A DNA stretch of 64,000 nt. It comes from Curvibacter cyanobacteriorum. Lineage in GTDB: Bacteria > Pseudomonadota > Gammaproteobacteria > Burkholderiales > Burkholderiaceae_C. This document shows, in pieces, positions 25,516 to 35,391 of the stretch; positions within the stretch are counted from its first letter, which is position 1, and every line of letters starts with the position of its first letter. The stretch is taken from positions 248,001-312,000 of the forward strand of contig NZ_JAQSIP010000004.1 in assembly GCF_028649475.1 (NCBI RefSeq), written 5' to 3'. The translations under genes and the position numbers were made by a program. A model generated the notes under the pieces. That model made no database searches. It was not told the DNA's origin and was given only the letters and a program-made list of their open reading frames with translations.

Positions 25516-25567
25516 GGGGCCCCCCTGGGGGGCAGCGACCCACACGCAGTGGGGGAGCGTGGGGGCC
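25516..25567. repeat. Intergenic repeat, copy 2
   Basis: Second copy, in the same orientation as the first and about 85 bases away, with the core CCCCCTGGGGGGCAGCGACC then CACACGCAGTGGGGGAG. The GCCCCCCTGGGGGGC part can form a hairpin ten bases past the gspF stop codon, so it might act at the 3' end of the type II secretion transcript. Confidence 0.7.
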
Positions 25568-25576
25568 TCACTTATT

Positions 25577-26803
25577 TCATTTGACGAACTGGTTCAGCTG
25601 GATGATCGGCATCAGCACCGCCAGCACGATCAGCATCACCATCAGGCCCATGCCGACGATCAGCAGCGGTTCGAGGATGGTGGCCAGTTGCATGGCGCGG
25701 CGTTGCACCTCGGTGGCCAGTTGGTTGGCGGCGCGCTGCAGCATCAGCGGCAGTTGGCCGGTCTGCTCGCCGAGGCGCGCAAACATCGAGACCAGGCCCG
25801 GGAAGCGTTTCTTTTGCGCCAGCGCCGAGCCCAGCGGGGCGCCTTCGCGCACCAGCACCAGGGCGTCCAGGGCGTCGGCGCGCATGGCGCGGTTGGACAC
25901 GGTCTCGGCCGCGGCCTGCAAGGCCTTGAGGATGGGCACCCCCGCGGCGGCCAGCATGGCCAGGGTGCCGGCGAAGCGGGCCGCGTTGTAGCCGCGCGCC
26001 AGCTTGCCGATCAGTGGCAGCCGCAGCCAGGCCGCGTCAAAGCGCAGGCGCCAGGCCTCGAGGGTCAGCAGGTAGCGCGCGAGCGCGAACAGCCCCCCCA
26101 GCACGGCGGCCATCAGCCAGCCGTAGCTGCGCACCAGGTCGCTCAGGCCCAGCATGATCACGGTCAGCAGCGGCAGGGCGCGCTTGGTGCCGGCGAACAC
26201 GTTGGCCACCTGGGGCACCACGTAGCCGACCAGGAACAGCACGATCACGATGGCCACCAGGGTCACGATGGCCGGGTACATGGCGGCGCCGATCAGTTTG
26301 CTGCGCAGGGCTTGCCGTTCTTCGAGGTCGTCGGCCAGGCGCTCCAGCACCAGACCGAGGTTGCCGCTTTGCTCGCCCGCGCCAATGACGGCGGTGTAGA
26401 TGTCGTTGAACTCGCGCGGGTGCTGCGCCAAGGCGCGCGCAAATGAGGCGCCGGCGTTGACTTCGGCGCGCAGCCCGGCCACCAGCTGGCGCTGGGCGTC
26501 GCTGTCGGCCTCGTCGGTCATGGCGGTCAGGGCGCGCTCCAGCGGCAGACCCGAGCTGACCAGGCCTGCCAGCTGGCGCGTCCAGATGGCCAGCGTGGTG
26601 GCGTTGAAGATGCGCTGGCTGAACAGGCCGGGGCGGTGCACGCCGTCGGCGTCGGCGGTGCCGCCCTTGACCGGCTGCACATTGAGCGGCACCAGGGCCT
26701 GGGCGCGCAACTGGCTGCGCGCGGCACGCGCGGTGTCGGCCTCGATCACGCCCTTGCGGGCCTGACCCTGGGCGTCGACGGCTTCGAATGAATAGGCTGG
26801 CAT
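25577..26803 (-). CDS. gspF: Type II secretion inner-membrane protein GspF
   Basis: The polytopic inner-membrane platform protein of the type II secretion system, 408 aa. It has the usual start (MPAYSFEAVDAQGQARKGVI), two repeated T2SSF domains (roughly residues 75-200 and 275-400), each ending in hydrophobic helices, and the FARALAQHP and GVPILKALQAAAETV motifs. It is the last gene of the leftward gsp operon, 31 bases after gspE. Confidence 0.96.
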   Translation of the reverse strand: MPAYSFEAVDAQGQARKGVIEADTARAARSQLRAQALVPLNVQPVKGGTADADGVHRPGLFSQRIFNATTLAIWTRQLAGLVSSGLPLERALTAMTDEADSDAQRQLVAGLRAEVNAGASFARALAQHPREFNDIYTAVIGAGEQSGNLGLVLERLADDLEERQALRSKLIGAAMYPAIVTLVAIVIVLFLVGYVVPQVANVFAGTKRALPLLTVIMLGLSDLVRSYGWLMAAVLGGLFALARYLLTLEAWRLRFDAAWLRLPLIGKLARGYNAARFAGTLAMLAAAGVPILKALQAAAETVSNRAMRADALDALVLVREGAPLGSALAQKKRFPGLVSMFARLGEQTGQLPLMLQRAANQLATEVQRRAMQLATILEPLLIVGMGLMVMLIVLAVLMPIIQLNQFVK

Positions 26804-26834
26804 GGGGCGGGTGGTGGGGCGGTCGGGGGCGCGC

Positions 26835-28223
26835 TCAGTCGCGCGTCACGCGCAGCACTTCTTCGCGCGAGGTGATGCCGGCGGCGATCAGGCGTTCGCC
26901 GTCGTCGCGCATCAGGGTCATGCCCGCGGCCAGGGCCGCGTCGCGGATGTCCGCCTCGGCCGCCTGACCATGGATCTGGGCCCGGATGGCTTCGTCGGTG
27001 ACCAGCAGCTCGAACACCCCGGTGCGCCCCGCATAGCCGGTCTGGCCGCAGTGCTCGCAGCCGGTGCCGTGGCAGTGGCTGCAGTACTTGCGCACCAGGC
27101 GCTGGGCCAGCACCCCGAGCAGGGACGACGACAGCAGGAAGGGCTCGACCCCCATGTCGGTGAGCCGGGTGATGGCGCTGGCCGAGTCGTTGGTGTGCAG
27201 CGTGGCCAGCACCAGGTGGCCGGTGAGCGAGGCCTGGATGGCGATCTGCGCGGTCTCGAAATCTCGGATTTCGCCGATCATGATCACGTCCGGGTCCTGG
27301 CGCAGGATGGCGCGCAGCGCCTTGGCAAAGGTCAGGTCGATCTTGGCGTTGACCTGGGTCTGGCCGACGCCGGCGAGCTCGTACTCGATCGGGTCTTCCA
27401 CCGTCATGATGTTGCTCTGCGTGGCGTCCAGGCGCTGCAGGGCCGAGTACAGCGTCGTGGTCTTGCCTGAGCCGGTGGGCCCGGTGACCAGGATGATGCC
27501 GTGGGGCTGGCCGATCAGGCGCTCAAAGCGGGCCAGCACATCGCCCTGCATGCCCACCGATTCGAGGCTGAGCTTGCTCTCGCTCTTGTCGAGCAGGCGC
27601 AGCACGGCGCGTTCGCCGTGGGCGCTGGGCAGGGTGGAGACCCGCACGTCGATGGCCCGGGTGCCCAGGCGCAGGCTGATGCGGCCGTCCTGCGGCAGGC
27701 GTTTTTCGGAGATGTCGAGGTCGGCCATGATCTTCAGGCGCGAGATCAGGGCCGCGTGCAGCGCGCGGTTGGGCGTGACCACCTCGCGCAGCGTGCCGTC
27801 GACACGGAAGCGCACGCTCGAGTGGCGTTCATAGGGCTCGATGTGGATGTCGCTGGCGCCGTCGCGTGCGGCCTGCGTGAGCAAGGCGTTGAGCATGCGG
27901 ATGATGGGGGCGTCGTCGGCGGTCTCCAGCAGGTCTTCCACCGCGGGCAGCTCTTGCATGATGCGCGACAGGTCGGCGTCGGATTCGACCTCGCTGACCA
28001 CGCTGGCAGCGCTCGATTCGCCCTGCGCGTAGGCGGCCGAAATGCGCTGGGCCAGCGCCGGGGCGTCCAGCCACTGCACGGCCTGCACCGGGTGGCGGCG
28101 CATGACCTCACTGACCGCGGCGGCGTCGGCCCCGGGGGCCTGCACCAGCACGCACTGCTGGCCGTCGTCTTCCAGCAGCAGCTGGTGGCTGCGCGCGAAC
28201 GCATAGGGCAAAGGATGGCGCAT
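26835..28223 (-). CDS. gspE: Type II secretion ATPase GspE
   Basis: The cytoplasmic hexameric ATPase that powers pseudopilus assembly, 462 aa. It has the N-terminal N2-type domain, then Walker [16 protein letters not shown], the Asp box [12 protein letters not shown], Walker B-type [10 protein letters not shown] and the His box LATLHTNDS. The four-cysteine zinc element near the C-terminus is intact ([12 protein letters not shown]). It is slightly short at the N-terminus compared with enteric GspE, as is usual in Burkholderiales. It lies five bases after gspD. Confidence 0.96.
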   Translation of the reverse strand: MRHPLPYAFARSHQLLLEDDGQQCVLVQAPGADAAAVSEVMRRHPVQAVQWLDAPALAQRISAAYAQGESSAASVVSEVESDADLSRIMQELPAVEDLLETADDAPIIRMLNALLTQAARDGASDIHIEPYERHSSVRFRVDGTLREVVTPNRALHAALISRLKIMADLDISEKRLPQDGRISLRLGTRAIDVRVSTLPSAHGERAVLRLLDKSESKLSLESVGMQGDVLARFERLIGQPHGIILVTGPTGSGKTTTLYSALQRLDATQSNIMTVEDPIEYELAGVGQTQVNAKIDLTFAKALRAILRQDPDVIMIGEIRDFETAQIAIQASLTGHLVLATLHTNDSASAITRLTDMGVEPFLLSSSLLGVLAQRLVRKYCSHCHGTGCEHCGQTGYAGRTGVFELLVTDEAIRAQIHGQAAEADIRDAALAAGMTLMRDDGERLIAAGITSREEVLRVTRD

Positions 28224-28228
28224 GGCTC

Positions 28229-30451
28229 TCAGGGCTTGGCGGTGGCGGCGTTGCTGTCGGGGGCCGGGCTGCTGGCCGGGGCCGGCGTGGGCAAGGGGCT
28301 GCCTTTGGCATCGGTGCGCGGGCCCAGCACTGGCAACACCGGGGCCCCGGTGACGTTGGGCATCATGGCGCTGGGCGTGGGCTGCACGGTTTGCTGCACG
28401 CCGCGCAGGGTGTCGTAGCGGCCCTGGGTGATGGCGTCGGCGTCCGAGGCCTCACGCACCACCACCGGGCGCAGGAAGACCATCAGGTTGGTCTTTTTGC
28501 GCGAGCGGTTTTCGCTTTTGAACAGGTTGCCGAGGATGGGCAGGTCACCCATGCCGGGCACCTTGTCGGCTGCGCCCGAGTACTCGTCTTGCAACAGGCC
28601 GCCGAGCACCACGATGGCGCCGTCGTCGACCAGCACTTGCGACTCGATCGAGCGCTTGTTGGTGGACGGGCCGTTGGTGTTGGTCTTGGTGGAGGCATCG
28701 ATGCTCGACACCTCCTGGTAGATCGACATGCGCACGGTGCCGTTTTCGCTGATCTGCGGCTTCACGCGCAGGGTCAGGCCGACGTCTTTGCGCTCCACGG
28801 TCTGGAACGGGTTGACGGTGCTGGTGCTGTTGTTGGTGCTGGTGTAGGTGCCGGTCACGAAGGGCACGTTCTGCCCGATCACGATCTTGGCTTCCTCGTT
28901 GTCCAGCGTCAGCAGGCTGGGGGTGGACAGCACGTTGCCGTCGGTGTTGTTCTCCAGGAACTGGGCCAGGAAGCCCAGCACGTACTGGCCGTTGATCTTG
29001 CTGCCAATGCCGAAGTTGAAGCCATTGCCCGGCAGCACGGTGCCCAAGGTGCTGGTCGACAGGCTCAGGATGTTGGCCCCGGCCTGGGCCGAGTTGGTGC
29101 CCAGCAGGCCCACGGTGCCGCCGGCGCTGCCCAGTAGGCCCTGCCACTGCACGCCAAATTGCGCCACCTTGTTGGCGTTGACTTCGACGATCAGGCTCTC
29201 GACCAGCACCTGGGCGCGGCGGCCGTCGAGCTTGTCGATGACGGCGCGCAGCTGGCGGTACTGGGGTTCGGGGGCGGTGATGATCAGCGAGTTGGTCGAC
29301 GGGTCGGCCTGGATCTGCCCGCCCGTCGAGGGTTGGGCGCTGGTGCCAAAGCTGCTGGACGCGCCCAGGCTGCTCGAGCTGCCGGTGTTGGTGGTGCTGC
29401 CCAGCGACCCGGTGGGGGTGCTGCCGGTGCTGCTGCTCAGGCCGCTGGTGGTGCTGAGCCCGCTGCTGCTGACGCCCGTGCTGGTGCCGGTGTTGCCGGC
29501 GTTCATGGCGGCGCGCAAGGTGGTCGCCAGCTTGGTGGCGTCGGCGTTCTTCAGGTAGACGACATGGATGTTGCCCGCCGCGCCATTGGCGCCCGAGGTC
29601 GGCTGGTCGAGCTTGGCCACCAGCGACTTGACCAGCGCTGCGCGCGCCGGGTTGGCGGCGCGCAGGATCAGGCTGTTGCTGCGCGGCTCGGCCAGCAGCG
29701 TGGTTTTGAAAGAGGTGTCGGCCTGGCCCTGGGCGGCACCTGCGGCGACGCCGGTGCTGCCGGGGTCGATCAGCCGGCTCACCAGCACCGCCAGGTCCAC
29801 CGCCACCGCGTGCTTGATGGGCAGCACCTCGACGTCACTGGCGTTGGGCACGTCCATCGACGCGATGATGCGGGCCAGGCGCTGCAGGTTGTCGGCGTAG
29901 TCGGTGATGATCACCGAGTTGTTGCCGGGGTTCACGTTGATGGTGTTGTTCGGGCTGATCAGGGGCCGCAGCACGGGCACCAGGTTGTTGGCGCTCTCGT
30001 AGTTGAGGCGGAAGATCTGCGTCACGATCTGGTTGCCGCCGCTGCTGCGCTTGTCGGTCTCGCTGCTCGAGATGGTGACCGAGCCCCCTTGCAGCTTGGC
30101 CTCGGCCTCGGGCACCACCTTGTACAGGCCGCTGGCCTCGACCACCGCAAAGCCCTGCAGGCGCAGGGTGGTCAGGAACTGTTCCCAGGCCGCTGCCGGG
30201 CTGACGGGGCGTTCGCTGGTCAGGGTGATGGTGCCTTTGACGCGGGGGTCGATCACCACGTTGCGGCCGGTGATCACGCCCAGGGTGCGCGCCACGCCGT
30301 CGATGTCGGCGCCATTGAAGTTGAGGGTGATCGGCTCGCCGGCCTTGGGGGCCGATCCGGTTTGTGCCGGGCTGGGCACGGCACCCAGCAGCAGGCTGGA
30401 GGCCAGTGACAGGCTGGCCAGTCGGACAAAGGGGCGGGTCGGGGTTTTCAT
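28229..30451 (-). CDS. gspD: Type II secretion outer-membrane secretin GspD
   Basis: Forms the outer-membrane channel for folded exoproteins, 740 aa from the ATG at 30451, seven bases after the gspN stop. A signal peptide (1-30) is followed by the N0 domain ([18 protein letters not shown]), N1-N3 domains and the secretin core with [21 protein letters not shown] and [10 protein letters not shown]. An unusual Ser/Gly/Thr-rich stretch of about 60 residues (319-378) interrupts the N3 region. No lipobox is seen in the signal peptide, so outer-membrane targeting may not use a pilotin in the classical way. Confidence 0.96.
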   Translation of the reverse strand: MKTPTRPFVRLASLSLASSLLLGAVPSPAQTGSAPKAGEPITLNFNGADIDGVARTLGVITGRNVVIDPRVKGTITLTSERPVSPAAAWEQFLTTLRLQGFAVVEASGLYKVVPEAEAKLQGGSVTISSSETDKRSSGGNQIVTQIFRLNYESANNLVPVLRPLISPNNTINVNPGNNSVIITDYADNLQRLARIIASMDVPNASDVEVLPIKHAVAVDLAVLVSRLIDPGSTGVAAGAAQGQADTSFKTTLLAEPRSNSLILRAANPARAALVKSLVAKLDQPTSGANGAAGNIHVVYLKNADATKLATTLRAAMNAGNTGTSTGVSSSGLSTTSGLSSSTGSTPTGSLGSTTNTGSSSSLGASSSFGTSAQPSTGGQIQADPSTNSLIITAPEPQYRQLRAVIDKLDGRRAQVLVESLIVEVNANKVAQFGVQWQGLLGSAGGTVGLLGTNSAQAGANILSLSTSTLGTVLPGNGFNFGIGSKINGQYVLGFLAQFLENNTDGNVLSTPSLLTLDNEEAKIVIGQNVPFVTGTYTSTNNSTSTVNPFQTVERKDVGLTLRVKPQISENGTVRMSIYQEVSSIDASTKTNTNGPSTNKRSIESQVLVDDGAIVVLGGLLQDEYSGAADKVPGMGDLPILGNLFKSENRSRKKTNLMVFLRPVVVREASDADAITQGRYDTLRGVQQTVQPTPSAMMPNVTGAPVLPVLGPRTDAKGSPLPTPAPASSPAPDSNAATAKP

Positions 30452-30457
30452 GTGCAA

Positions 30458-31312
30458 TTAGCCCAGGGTGATGTGGGAGCGCGCGCCACGGCGGCGTCCG
30501 ATGAGGTTCAACAGGTTGTTCAGTGCGGCTTCGCGTTCGGGCGCGGCCTCGCCCGTGCCCTGAAAGCGCAGGCGGGCGCCGACCCATTGGCCGTGTCCGC
30601 TGAGCAGCAGGCTGCCTTCGAGGGTGCTGAGGTCCAGGCTGGGCGAGTCACCGCCCTTGACCACCACACGGTAGCTGCCCATGGGCCGCAACGTGGACAG
30701 GCGCGAGGCCATGTCCAGCAGGTCCAGCTGGGCCTGGCCTTCGAGGCGCAGCCGGCCCGCCGCCCAGTCCAGGCGCAGGCCGCTGAGTTGCAGTTGCAGG
30801 CGGCCTTCGGGCTGCAGCGTGTTCCAGGGCGTGCCCAGGCCGCTGAGCAGCTGGGCGGGCCAGTGCGACTGGTGGTCCTGCACCTGCACGCTGAGCCGGT
30901 TCCAGCCCGGCTGGAGCAGGGCTTGCAGCGGCGCCTCGGCGCAGCAGTCCAATGCCAGGGTGATGCCCAGGCCGTTCCAGTGCGGGGCCAGGCGCCAGCC
31001 GATGCGGCCGGGCAGGGTGGTGCGGTCCTGGCTGTCACGCCCGCCGGTCAGCACCCATTGGGCCGAGCCCGACCAGACCGTGCCACGCGGCCACAGCAGT
31101 TGCACCTGCCCCTGGCTGGCCTGGTCGACCGCGGCGGCCAGCCAGCGCGCCGGGGCCCAGAAGCCCGCGCACAGCAAGGCGCCGCACAGCGCGCCAGCCC
31201 AGGCCCAGCGGCGCCCCAGCCGGGCTTCCTGCGGGCCGCGCGCGCGCGGCAGCAGCGCGGCCTGCAGGGCAGCGGCGCGGGGTTGAGGGGAGCGGGCAGG
31301 CAACAGGCGCAT
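30458..31312 (-). CDS. gspN: Type II secretion protein GspN
   Basis: An accessory inner-membrane protein of the type II system, found in only some lineages, 284 aa. The N-terminus is basic, then a single transmembrane helix at about 37-55 (AWAGALCGALLCAGFWAP), then a periplasmic beta-rich domain with LLWPRGTVWSGSAQWVL, the GspN hallmark. Its position between gspM and gspD is the standard one in Burkholderiales. Confidence 0.92.
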   Translation of the reverse strand: MRLLPARSPQPRAAALQAALLPRARGPQEARLGRRWAWAGALCGALLCAGFWAPARWLAAAVDQASQGQVQLLWPRGTVWSGSAQWVLTGGRDSQDRTTLPGRIGWRLAPHWNGLGITLALDCCAEAPLQALLQPGWNRLSVQVQDHQSHWPAQLLSGLGTPWNTLQPEGRLQLQLSGLRLDWAAGRLRLEGQAQLDLLDMASRLSTLRPMGSYRVVVKGGDSPSLDLSTLEGSLLLSGHGQWVGARLRFQGTGEAAPEREAALNNLLNLIGRRRGARSHITLG

Positions 31313-31340
31313 GGGACCGGTGGGTGGGGTGGCCGGGGGT

Positions 31341-31913
31341 TCAGGCCGGGGGCAGTTGCAGCACCAGGGTGCCGTCCCAGGCCGGGCCCGGGGGCAGGCT
31401 GCCGGGTTTGGGGGGCGCCGTACCCGGGCCGGGCGGTGGGCTGCGCGTCAGGCGCGCCTCGCCGGGCAGCACGCGGGCGTTGGCACGCGCCTGGGCCAGC
31501 CATTGGCTCAGGGCCTCGGCCGGGGTGTTCTTCAGCACCAGGGTGGCGCGATCGCCTTGCAGGTTGAGCTGGGCGCTGGCCCCCAGGCGCTGGCGCACGC
31601 TGGCTTCCAGGGCCTGCACCGCCTCGTGGCGGGGCAAGCGGCTTTGCTGCTGCAGCGCCTGGGCCTGGGCTTTGAGCTGCTGCATTTGCTGCCATTGGCG
31701 GTCCAGCGTTTGCTGGCGCGCCTCGGCTTGGCGCAGCGTGTTCAGGGCCGGGGCCAGGGCCACGCTCCACAGCAGTGCCGCCCCCAGCACCAGTGCGCCG
31801 GCTTGCAGGCCCAGGCGTTCACGCGGGGCCAGGCCTTGCCAGCGTTGCCGCAGCTCGGCGCTCAGCCGCTGGGTGGCGTTGGAGGCGGCGGAGGAGGTCG
31901 GGGCGCGGCTCAT
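31341..31913 (-). CDS. gspM: Type II secretion protein GspM
   Basis: An inner-membrane assembly-platform protein, 190 aa. It has a short cytoplasmic N-terminus (WQGLAPRERLGLQAG), one transmembrane helix at about 36-55, a coiled-coil-like stretch rich in Gln (about 60-95) and a ferredoxin-like periplasmic domain; the C-terminus is Pro/Gly-rich. It pairs with GspL. Its start overlaps the gspL stop by one base. Confidence 0.92.
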   Translation of the reverse strand: MSRAPTSSAASNATQRLSAELRQRWQGLAPRERLGLQAGALVLGAALLWSVALAPALNTLRQAEARQQTLDRQWQQMQQLKAQAQALQQQSRLPRHEAVQALEASVRQRLGASAQLNLQGDRATLVLKNTPAEALSQWLAQARANARVLPGEARLTRSPPPGPGTAPPKPGSLPPGPAWDGTLVLQLPPA

Positions 31914-33145
31914 CAGCGGGGCTCCTGGCGCAGGGTCAGTTGATCGGCTTCCAGGCGGCCGCTGTAGCCGCGCTGGCGCAGGCGGTCCAGCGTGGCCTGG
32001 CCTTCTTCGGGGTTCAGCGACAGGCCTTTGAGGCGCAGCTCTCCGGCAGCGAACTCGATGCCCGAGGGGATGCGCCCCGGCGGCGCGGCCAGCGCGGCGG
32101 CGCCCAGCAGCGATTCCAGGTCATCGCCTGCGGCCTGGCCCGAGGCCTGGCGCAGGGCGCTGACCTCGCGCGCCATCTGCAGCGGGGCATCGACCACCAC
32201 CTGCACCTGCGGAAAGGTGCTGGTCAGGGTTTGGCGGATGTCGGCCGCGCGTTGGCGCAGGGTTTGGTTTTCTTTCCAGGCCCAGGCGTTGAGCCCCGCC
32301 AGCTGGGCCAGCAACAGGGCGGCCACACCCCAGCGCGCAGGGCGCCAGGCGGGGGCTTGCCAGGCCGATTGCAGCTGGCGCACCAGGTGGCGGCCCAGGC
32401 GCTGGCGCTGGCCGCTGGCAAAGCTGTGCTGGGCCAGTTCCCAGGGGCTGGCGGCGGCGGCCAACCAGCGGCTGGCCGGCGTTTCGAGGCGCACCGGGCG
32501 GCCCAGGCATCGCTCGGCCAGTGCGGCCACCGCAGGTTCCGCCAGCCATTCGGTGCTGTCGTGCGGCGCGGGATGGGGGGTGGCAGGCTGCAGGGGCAGG
32601 CATTCGACCGGGCGCTGAGGCCCCAGGCCGGTGCCGGCCCAGAACGCGGGGCGGTCGCTGTCGGGCGGGGCTGCCAGGGCGCGCACCACGGCGCTGTCGG
32701 TGGCTGCGGCGGGCCACAGCTCAGGCACGATGCGGGTCACGGGGCGGCCCGCGGCCTCCAGGGCCTGCACGCAGTCGCGCAGCCAGGCCCGGTCGCACAC
32801 GGCCACCCAGCGCGGGGCGTCGGCACCGGCGTCGCTGCTGGGGCCCAGGGCCAGGTGCAGGTGTTGGGGTTCGTCGAGCAGGCGCTCTTCGAGCAGGCCC
32901 TCCAGCACGGCTTGCAGGCGCGGGCTGCCCGCCTGGGTGCCCCGTGGCAAGACCACCGCTTGCCAGGACAGGTGCTGCACCGGCACCACGGCCACCACCT
33001 CCGCGGGGCGCGGCACCGGGGGCAGCAGGCTGGCAACGGCGCTGCCCTGCTGGGCCACGGTCTGGCCGTCGGGCGTCAGGAGGTAGGGCCACTCGGTGCT
33101 GGCCGTGGGGCTCAGCGCGGGCAGGTGAACGATCAGGGTGCTCAT
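31913..33145 (-). CDS. gspL: Type II secretion protein GspL
   Basis: The platform protein that recruits GspE to the inner membrane, 410 aa from the ATG at 33145 (MSTLIVHLPAL). The cytoplasmic actin-like domain covers about residues 1-250, a transmembrane helix about 262-282 (WGVAALLLAQLAGLNAWAW) and a periplasmic domain the rest. Longer in-frame extension upstream exists, but this start gives the family N-terminus. The 82-base gap to gspK is the largest within the operon apart from gspH-gspG. Confidence 0.92.
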   Translation of the reverse strand: MSTLIVHLPALSPTASTEWPYLLTPDGQTVAQQGSAVASLLPPVPRPAEVVAVVPVQHLSWQAVVLPRGTQAGSPRLQAVLEGLLEERLLDEPQHLHLALGPSSDAGADAPRWVAVCDRAWLRDCVQALEAAGRPVTRIVPELWPAAATDSAVVRALAAPPDSDRPAFWAGTGLGPQRPVECLPLQPATPHPAPHDSTEWLAEPAVAALAERCLGRPVRLETPASRWLAAAASPWELAQHSFASGQRQRLGRHLVRQLQSAWQAPAWRPARWGVAALLLAQLAGLNAWAWKENQTLRQRAADIRQTLTSTFPQVQVVVDAPLQMAREVSALRQASGQAAGDDLESLLGAAALAAPPGRIPSGIEFAAGELRLKGLSLNPEEGQATLDRLRQRGYSGRLEADQLTLRQEPR

Positions 33146-33227
33146 GGGGGATGTAGGCGGCCCATTGTAGAGAGGTGATGTGAAGGTTTGACGGGCGGCA
33201 TGACCGTCTGGCTGCATGGTTTGGGGC

Positions 33228-34265
33228 TCAAGGCGTTTGGGCGCTGGCGGGCAGGCTCGGGCTGGGGTTGCGCTCGCGCCACACGGTCTGCACTTCGGTG
33301 TTGTTGCGGCGCACCAGGGAGCGCTCTTCAAGGCGGTTGTCGCCGAGGCGCAGGCGGCCCAGCACTTCGAAATAGCGGCTGTTCACGCTGTGCTCGTTCT
33401 CGTTCACCTGGGCTGCCAGCTCGCCCAGCTGCTGGCCCACGTCGCTGAGGCTTTTGAAGTGGCTGCGTGCGCGCAGCTTGACCAGGCGCTGGGCGCTGGC
33501 CATGTCCAGGCTGCGGATGCTGGCGTACAGCACCTCGACCGGCGCGGTGTTGAGGTTGACCGGGGTTTTCTCGGGCAGCACCGTGATGAAGGGGCGCAAC
33601 TGGGACAGGGTGCTGGCCGTGAGGCCGTAGTGCAGCAGCTGGTCCACACGCTGGGCGGGCAGCAGGGCCTGGCTGTCGCTGCCTTTCTGGGCCAGCACCA
33701 GGTTTTGCTCCAGGGTGCTCAGCTGCGCGGCGGGCAGGCTCAGCAGGTCGAACAACTTGGCGAAAGCGCGGTGGGCGGCGGGCTGCAGTTGCTGGTTCTC
33801 GACCAGGTTGCTCACATTGAGGCGGCCCTGCTGGTCGGTGATGCTGCCGGCCAGGAAGGCGTCGAGGGCATCGATGTCGTCGCCCGCATTGTTGTTCTGG
33901 TCGGCCGCCAGGAAGGTGGACAGGCGGGCCTCTTGCAGCGGAATGGACCAGGGTTCAGACAGGCTGTCCGGACCGCCCGCGATGGCGTCCTCGCGCAGGA
34001 TCAGGCGCGACCAGTCGAGCGCGCCGGTGAGGATCCAGTTCGACTGCACGCGGGTGCGCTCGGCGCTCTCGACCTCGACGGCGCGCCACTGCTGCCACAG
34101 GGCGCCGGCGGCCAGCGTGGCGACGAGGGTGACGGTCAGCATCGCGGCCAGCAGCGCGGCCCCGCGCTGGCGGCGGCTTGGCCATAGGCGCTGGCCCGGG
34201 GGGCGGCACTGCGCCCGCGGTGCGGTGGGGGGGCGGGCTGGGTTGGGCGCTGGCCTGGGGCTCAT
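33228..34265 (-). CDS. gspK: Type II secretion minor pseudopilin GspK
   Basis: The tip pseudopilin, 345 aa. The ATG at 34265 overlaps the gspJ stop (ATGA). The N-terminus has a long Pro/Arg-rich leader, then the prepilin-type segment RQRGAALLAAMLTVTLVATL, where cleavage would follow the Gly. The large soluble domain inserted after the helix (ILREDAIAGGPDSLSEPWS and DALDAFLAGSITDQQGRLNV) is typical of GspK. It forms the tip complex with GspI and GspJ. Confidence 0.93.
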   Translation of the reverse strand: MSPRPAPNPARPPTAPRAQCRPPGQRLWPSRRQRGAALLAAMLTVTLVATLAAGALWQQWRAVEVESAERTRVQSNWILTGALDWSRLILREDAIAGGPDSLSEPWSIPLQEARLSTFLAADQNNNAGDDIDALDAFLAGSITDQQGRLNVSNLVENQQLQPAAHRAFAKLFDLLSLPAAQLSTLEQNLVLAQKGSDSQALLPAQRVDQLLHYGLTASTLSQLRPFITVLPEKTPVNLNTAPVEVLYASIRSLDMASAQRLVKLRARSHFKSLSDVGQQLGELAAQVNENEHSVNSRYFEVLGRLRLGDNRLEERSLVRRNNTEVQTVWRERNPSPSLPASAQTP

Positions 34266-35023
34266 GATTTGCCTCCGCCGAGGTTCGGGCGCGCCCAGTC
34301 GCGCTGCAGTCGCCCGCTCAGGGCCTGGCCGGGGGCCAGCGTCAGCAGCAGGCGCACGCCTTGCGGCAGCTCCCCTGCCGTGTTGCTGCCGGGGCGCGCG
34401 GCCCCATTTTGGCCGGCGGATCCGGCGGGCGGCGGCGGGGCGCCCGCGCCCGGGCTGGTGCCACTGCTGCTGGCGTCGCTGGACAGCGGGTTGGTCCAGG
34501 CGTCTTGGCGATAGTAAAAAATCTGCCACTCGGTGGCGGGGGCGATCACCACCTCCCGTTGGCGCGCGGCCTCGTCGGGGTTCTGGCCCCAGAGGGCCGC
34601 CTGTTGCCAGGCCCGTTCCCATTCGCTGCGCCGGCTCAAGGGGGGCGACTGCCAGCGCAGCCACTGGCCCTGGCTGCCGGCGTTGCGCAGGGTCCAACCC
34701 ACCACCAGGGTGCTTTCGGGGGCCGAGGCCGGGCCGCGCCGGGTCAGGCGCAATACGCGGCCATCCCAGTCCAGCGCGCTGACCTGGGGCAGTTCGATCA
34801 GGGCGTCGAGGTCGGCTTGCCACTGACCCAGGCCGGCTTGCAGGGCCAGCACGTCCTGGCTGTATTGGTCGGTTTGGCGCTGGGTGCGCACCATGCCGTC
34901 CAGGCCCTGCCAGCTCAGCAGCGCCATGATGGCCATCACCGACAGGGCGATCAGCAGCTCGACCAGGGTGAAGCCCCGGCCGTGGGCCCGGGCGGGGCGT
35001 TGCCGCAGCGGGGGCTTGGTCAC
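34262..35023 (-). CDS. gspJ: Type II secretion minor pseudopilin GspJ
   Basis: A tip pseudopilin, 253 aa, with the prepilin peptidase site GRG/FTLVELLIALSVMAIMAL near residues 15-35. It has an additional Ser/Gly/Pro/Ala-rich loop (DASSSGTSPGAGAPPPPAG) at about residues 190-210 that is not part of the core fold. Its start overlaps the gspI stop by four bases (ATGA). Confidence 0.93.
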   Translation of the reverse strand: MTKPPLRQRPARAHGRGFTLVELLIALSVMAIMALLSWQGLDGMVRTQRQTDQYSQDVLALQAGLGQWQADLDALIELPQVSALDWDGRVLRLTRRGPASAPESTLVVGWTLRNAGSQGQWLRWQSPPLSRRSEWERAWQQAALWGQNPDEAARQREVVIAPATEWQIFYYRQDAWTNPLSSDASSSGTSPGAGAPPPPAGSAGQNGAARPGSNTAGELPQGVRLLLTLAPGQALSGRLQRDWARPNLGGGKS

Positions 35024-35391
35024 CAGCGCCCCACCACGGTTGAGAGTTTCACGATCGGGCGCCCCTGTTCGTCCAGCGCCTGCGCGTCAACGCGGCGAAA
35101 GCTGGGGTTGGGGGTGGGGCGCACGGCCACATTGACCTGCAGCACGCGGCCAACCTGTTCGCAGTTCTGCACGCTGTCGCCCACCGACGGCATCTGGCGC
35201 GACAGGCGCACTTTGGCCAGTTCGTTTTCGGCGCACACATGGGCCAGCAAGGTGTCGGCCTGGCGGTTGGCGTTGCGGGTCAGGGCCCCGCTGGCCTGCA
35301 CCCCGGCCATCAGGGCGATGGCCACGATGCCCAGGGCCACCAGCACCTCGATCAGGGTGAAGCCGTGCGCGGTGTTGCGGTGGCGGATCAT
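35020..35391 (-). CDS. gspI: Type II secretion minor pseudopilin GspI
   Basis: A tip pseudopilin, 123 aa, the usual length. The prepilin site is HG/FTLIEVLVALGIVAIAL near residue 10. The ATG at 35391 overlaps the gspH stop (ATGA); longer in-frame extension upstream is inside gspH and is not used. It interacts with GspJ and GspK. Confidence 0.93.
   Translation of the reverse strand: MIRHRNTAHGFTLIEVLVALGIVAIALMAGVQASGALTRNANRQADTLLAHVCAENELAKVRLSRQMPSVGDSVQNCEQVGRVLQVNVAVRPTPNPSFRRVDAQALDEQGRPIVKLSTVVGRW

Noticed and set aside
25432..25567. The two intergenic repeats as a CRISPR array
   Set aside because: Only two units with unequal ends and no cas genes; they resemble dispersed intergenic repeats.
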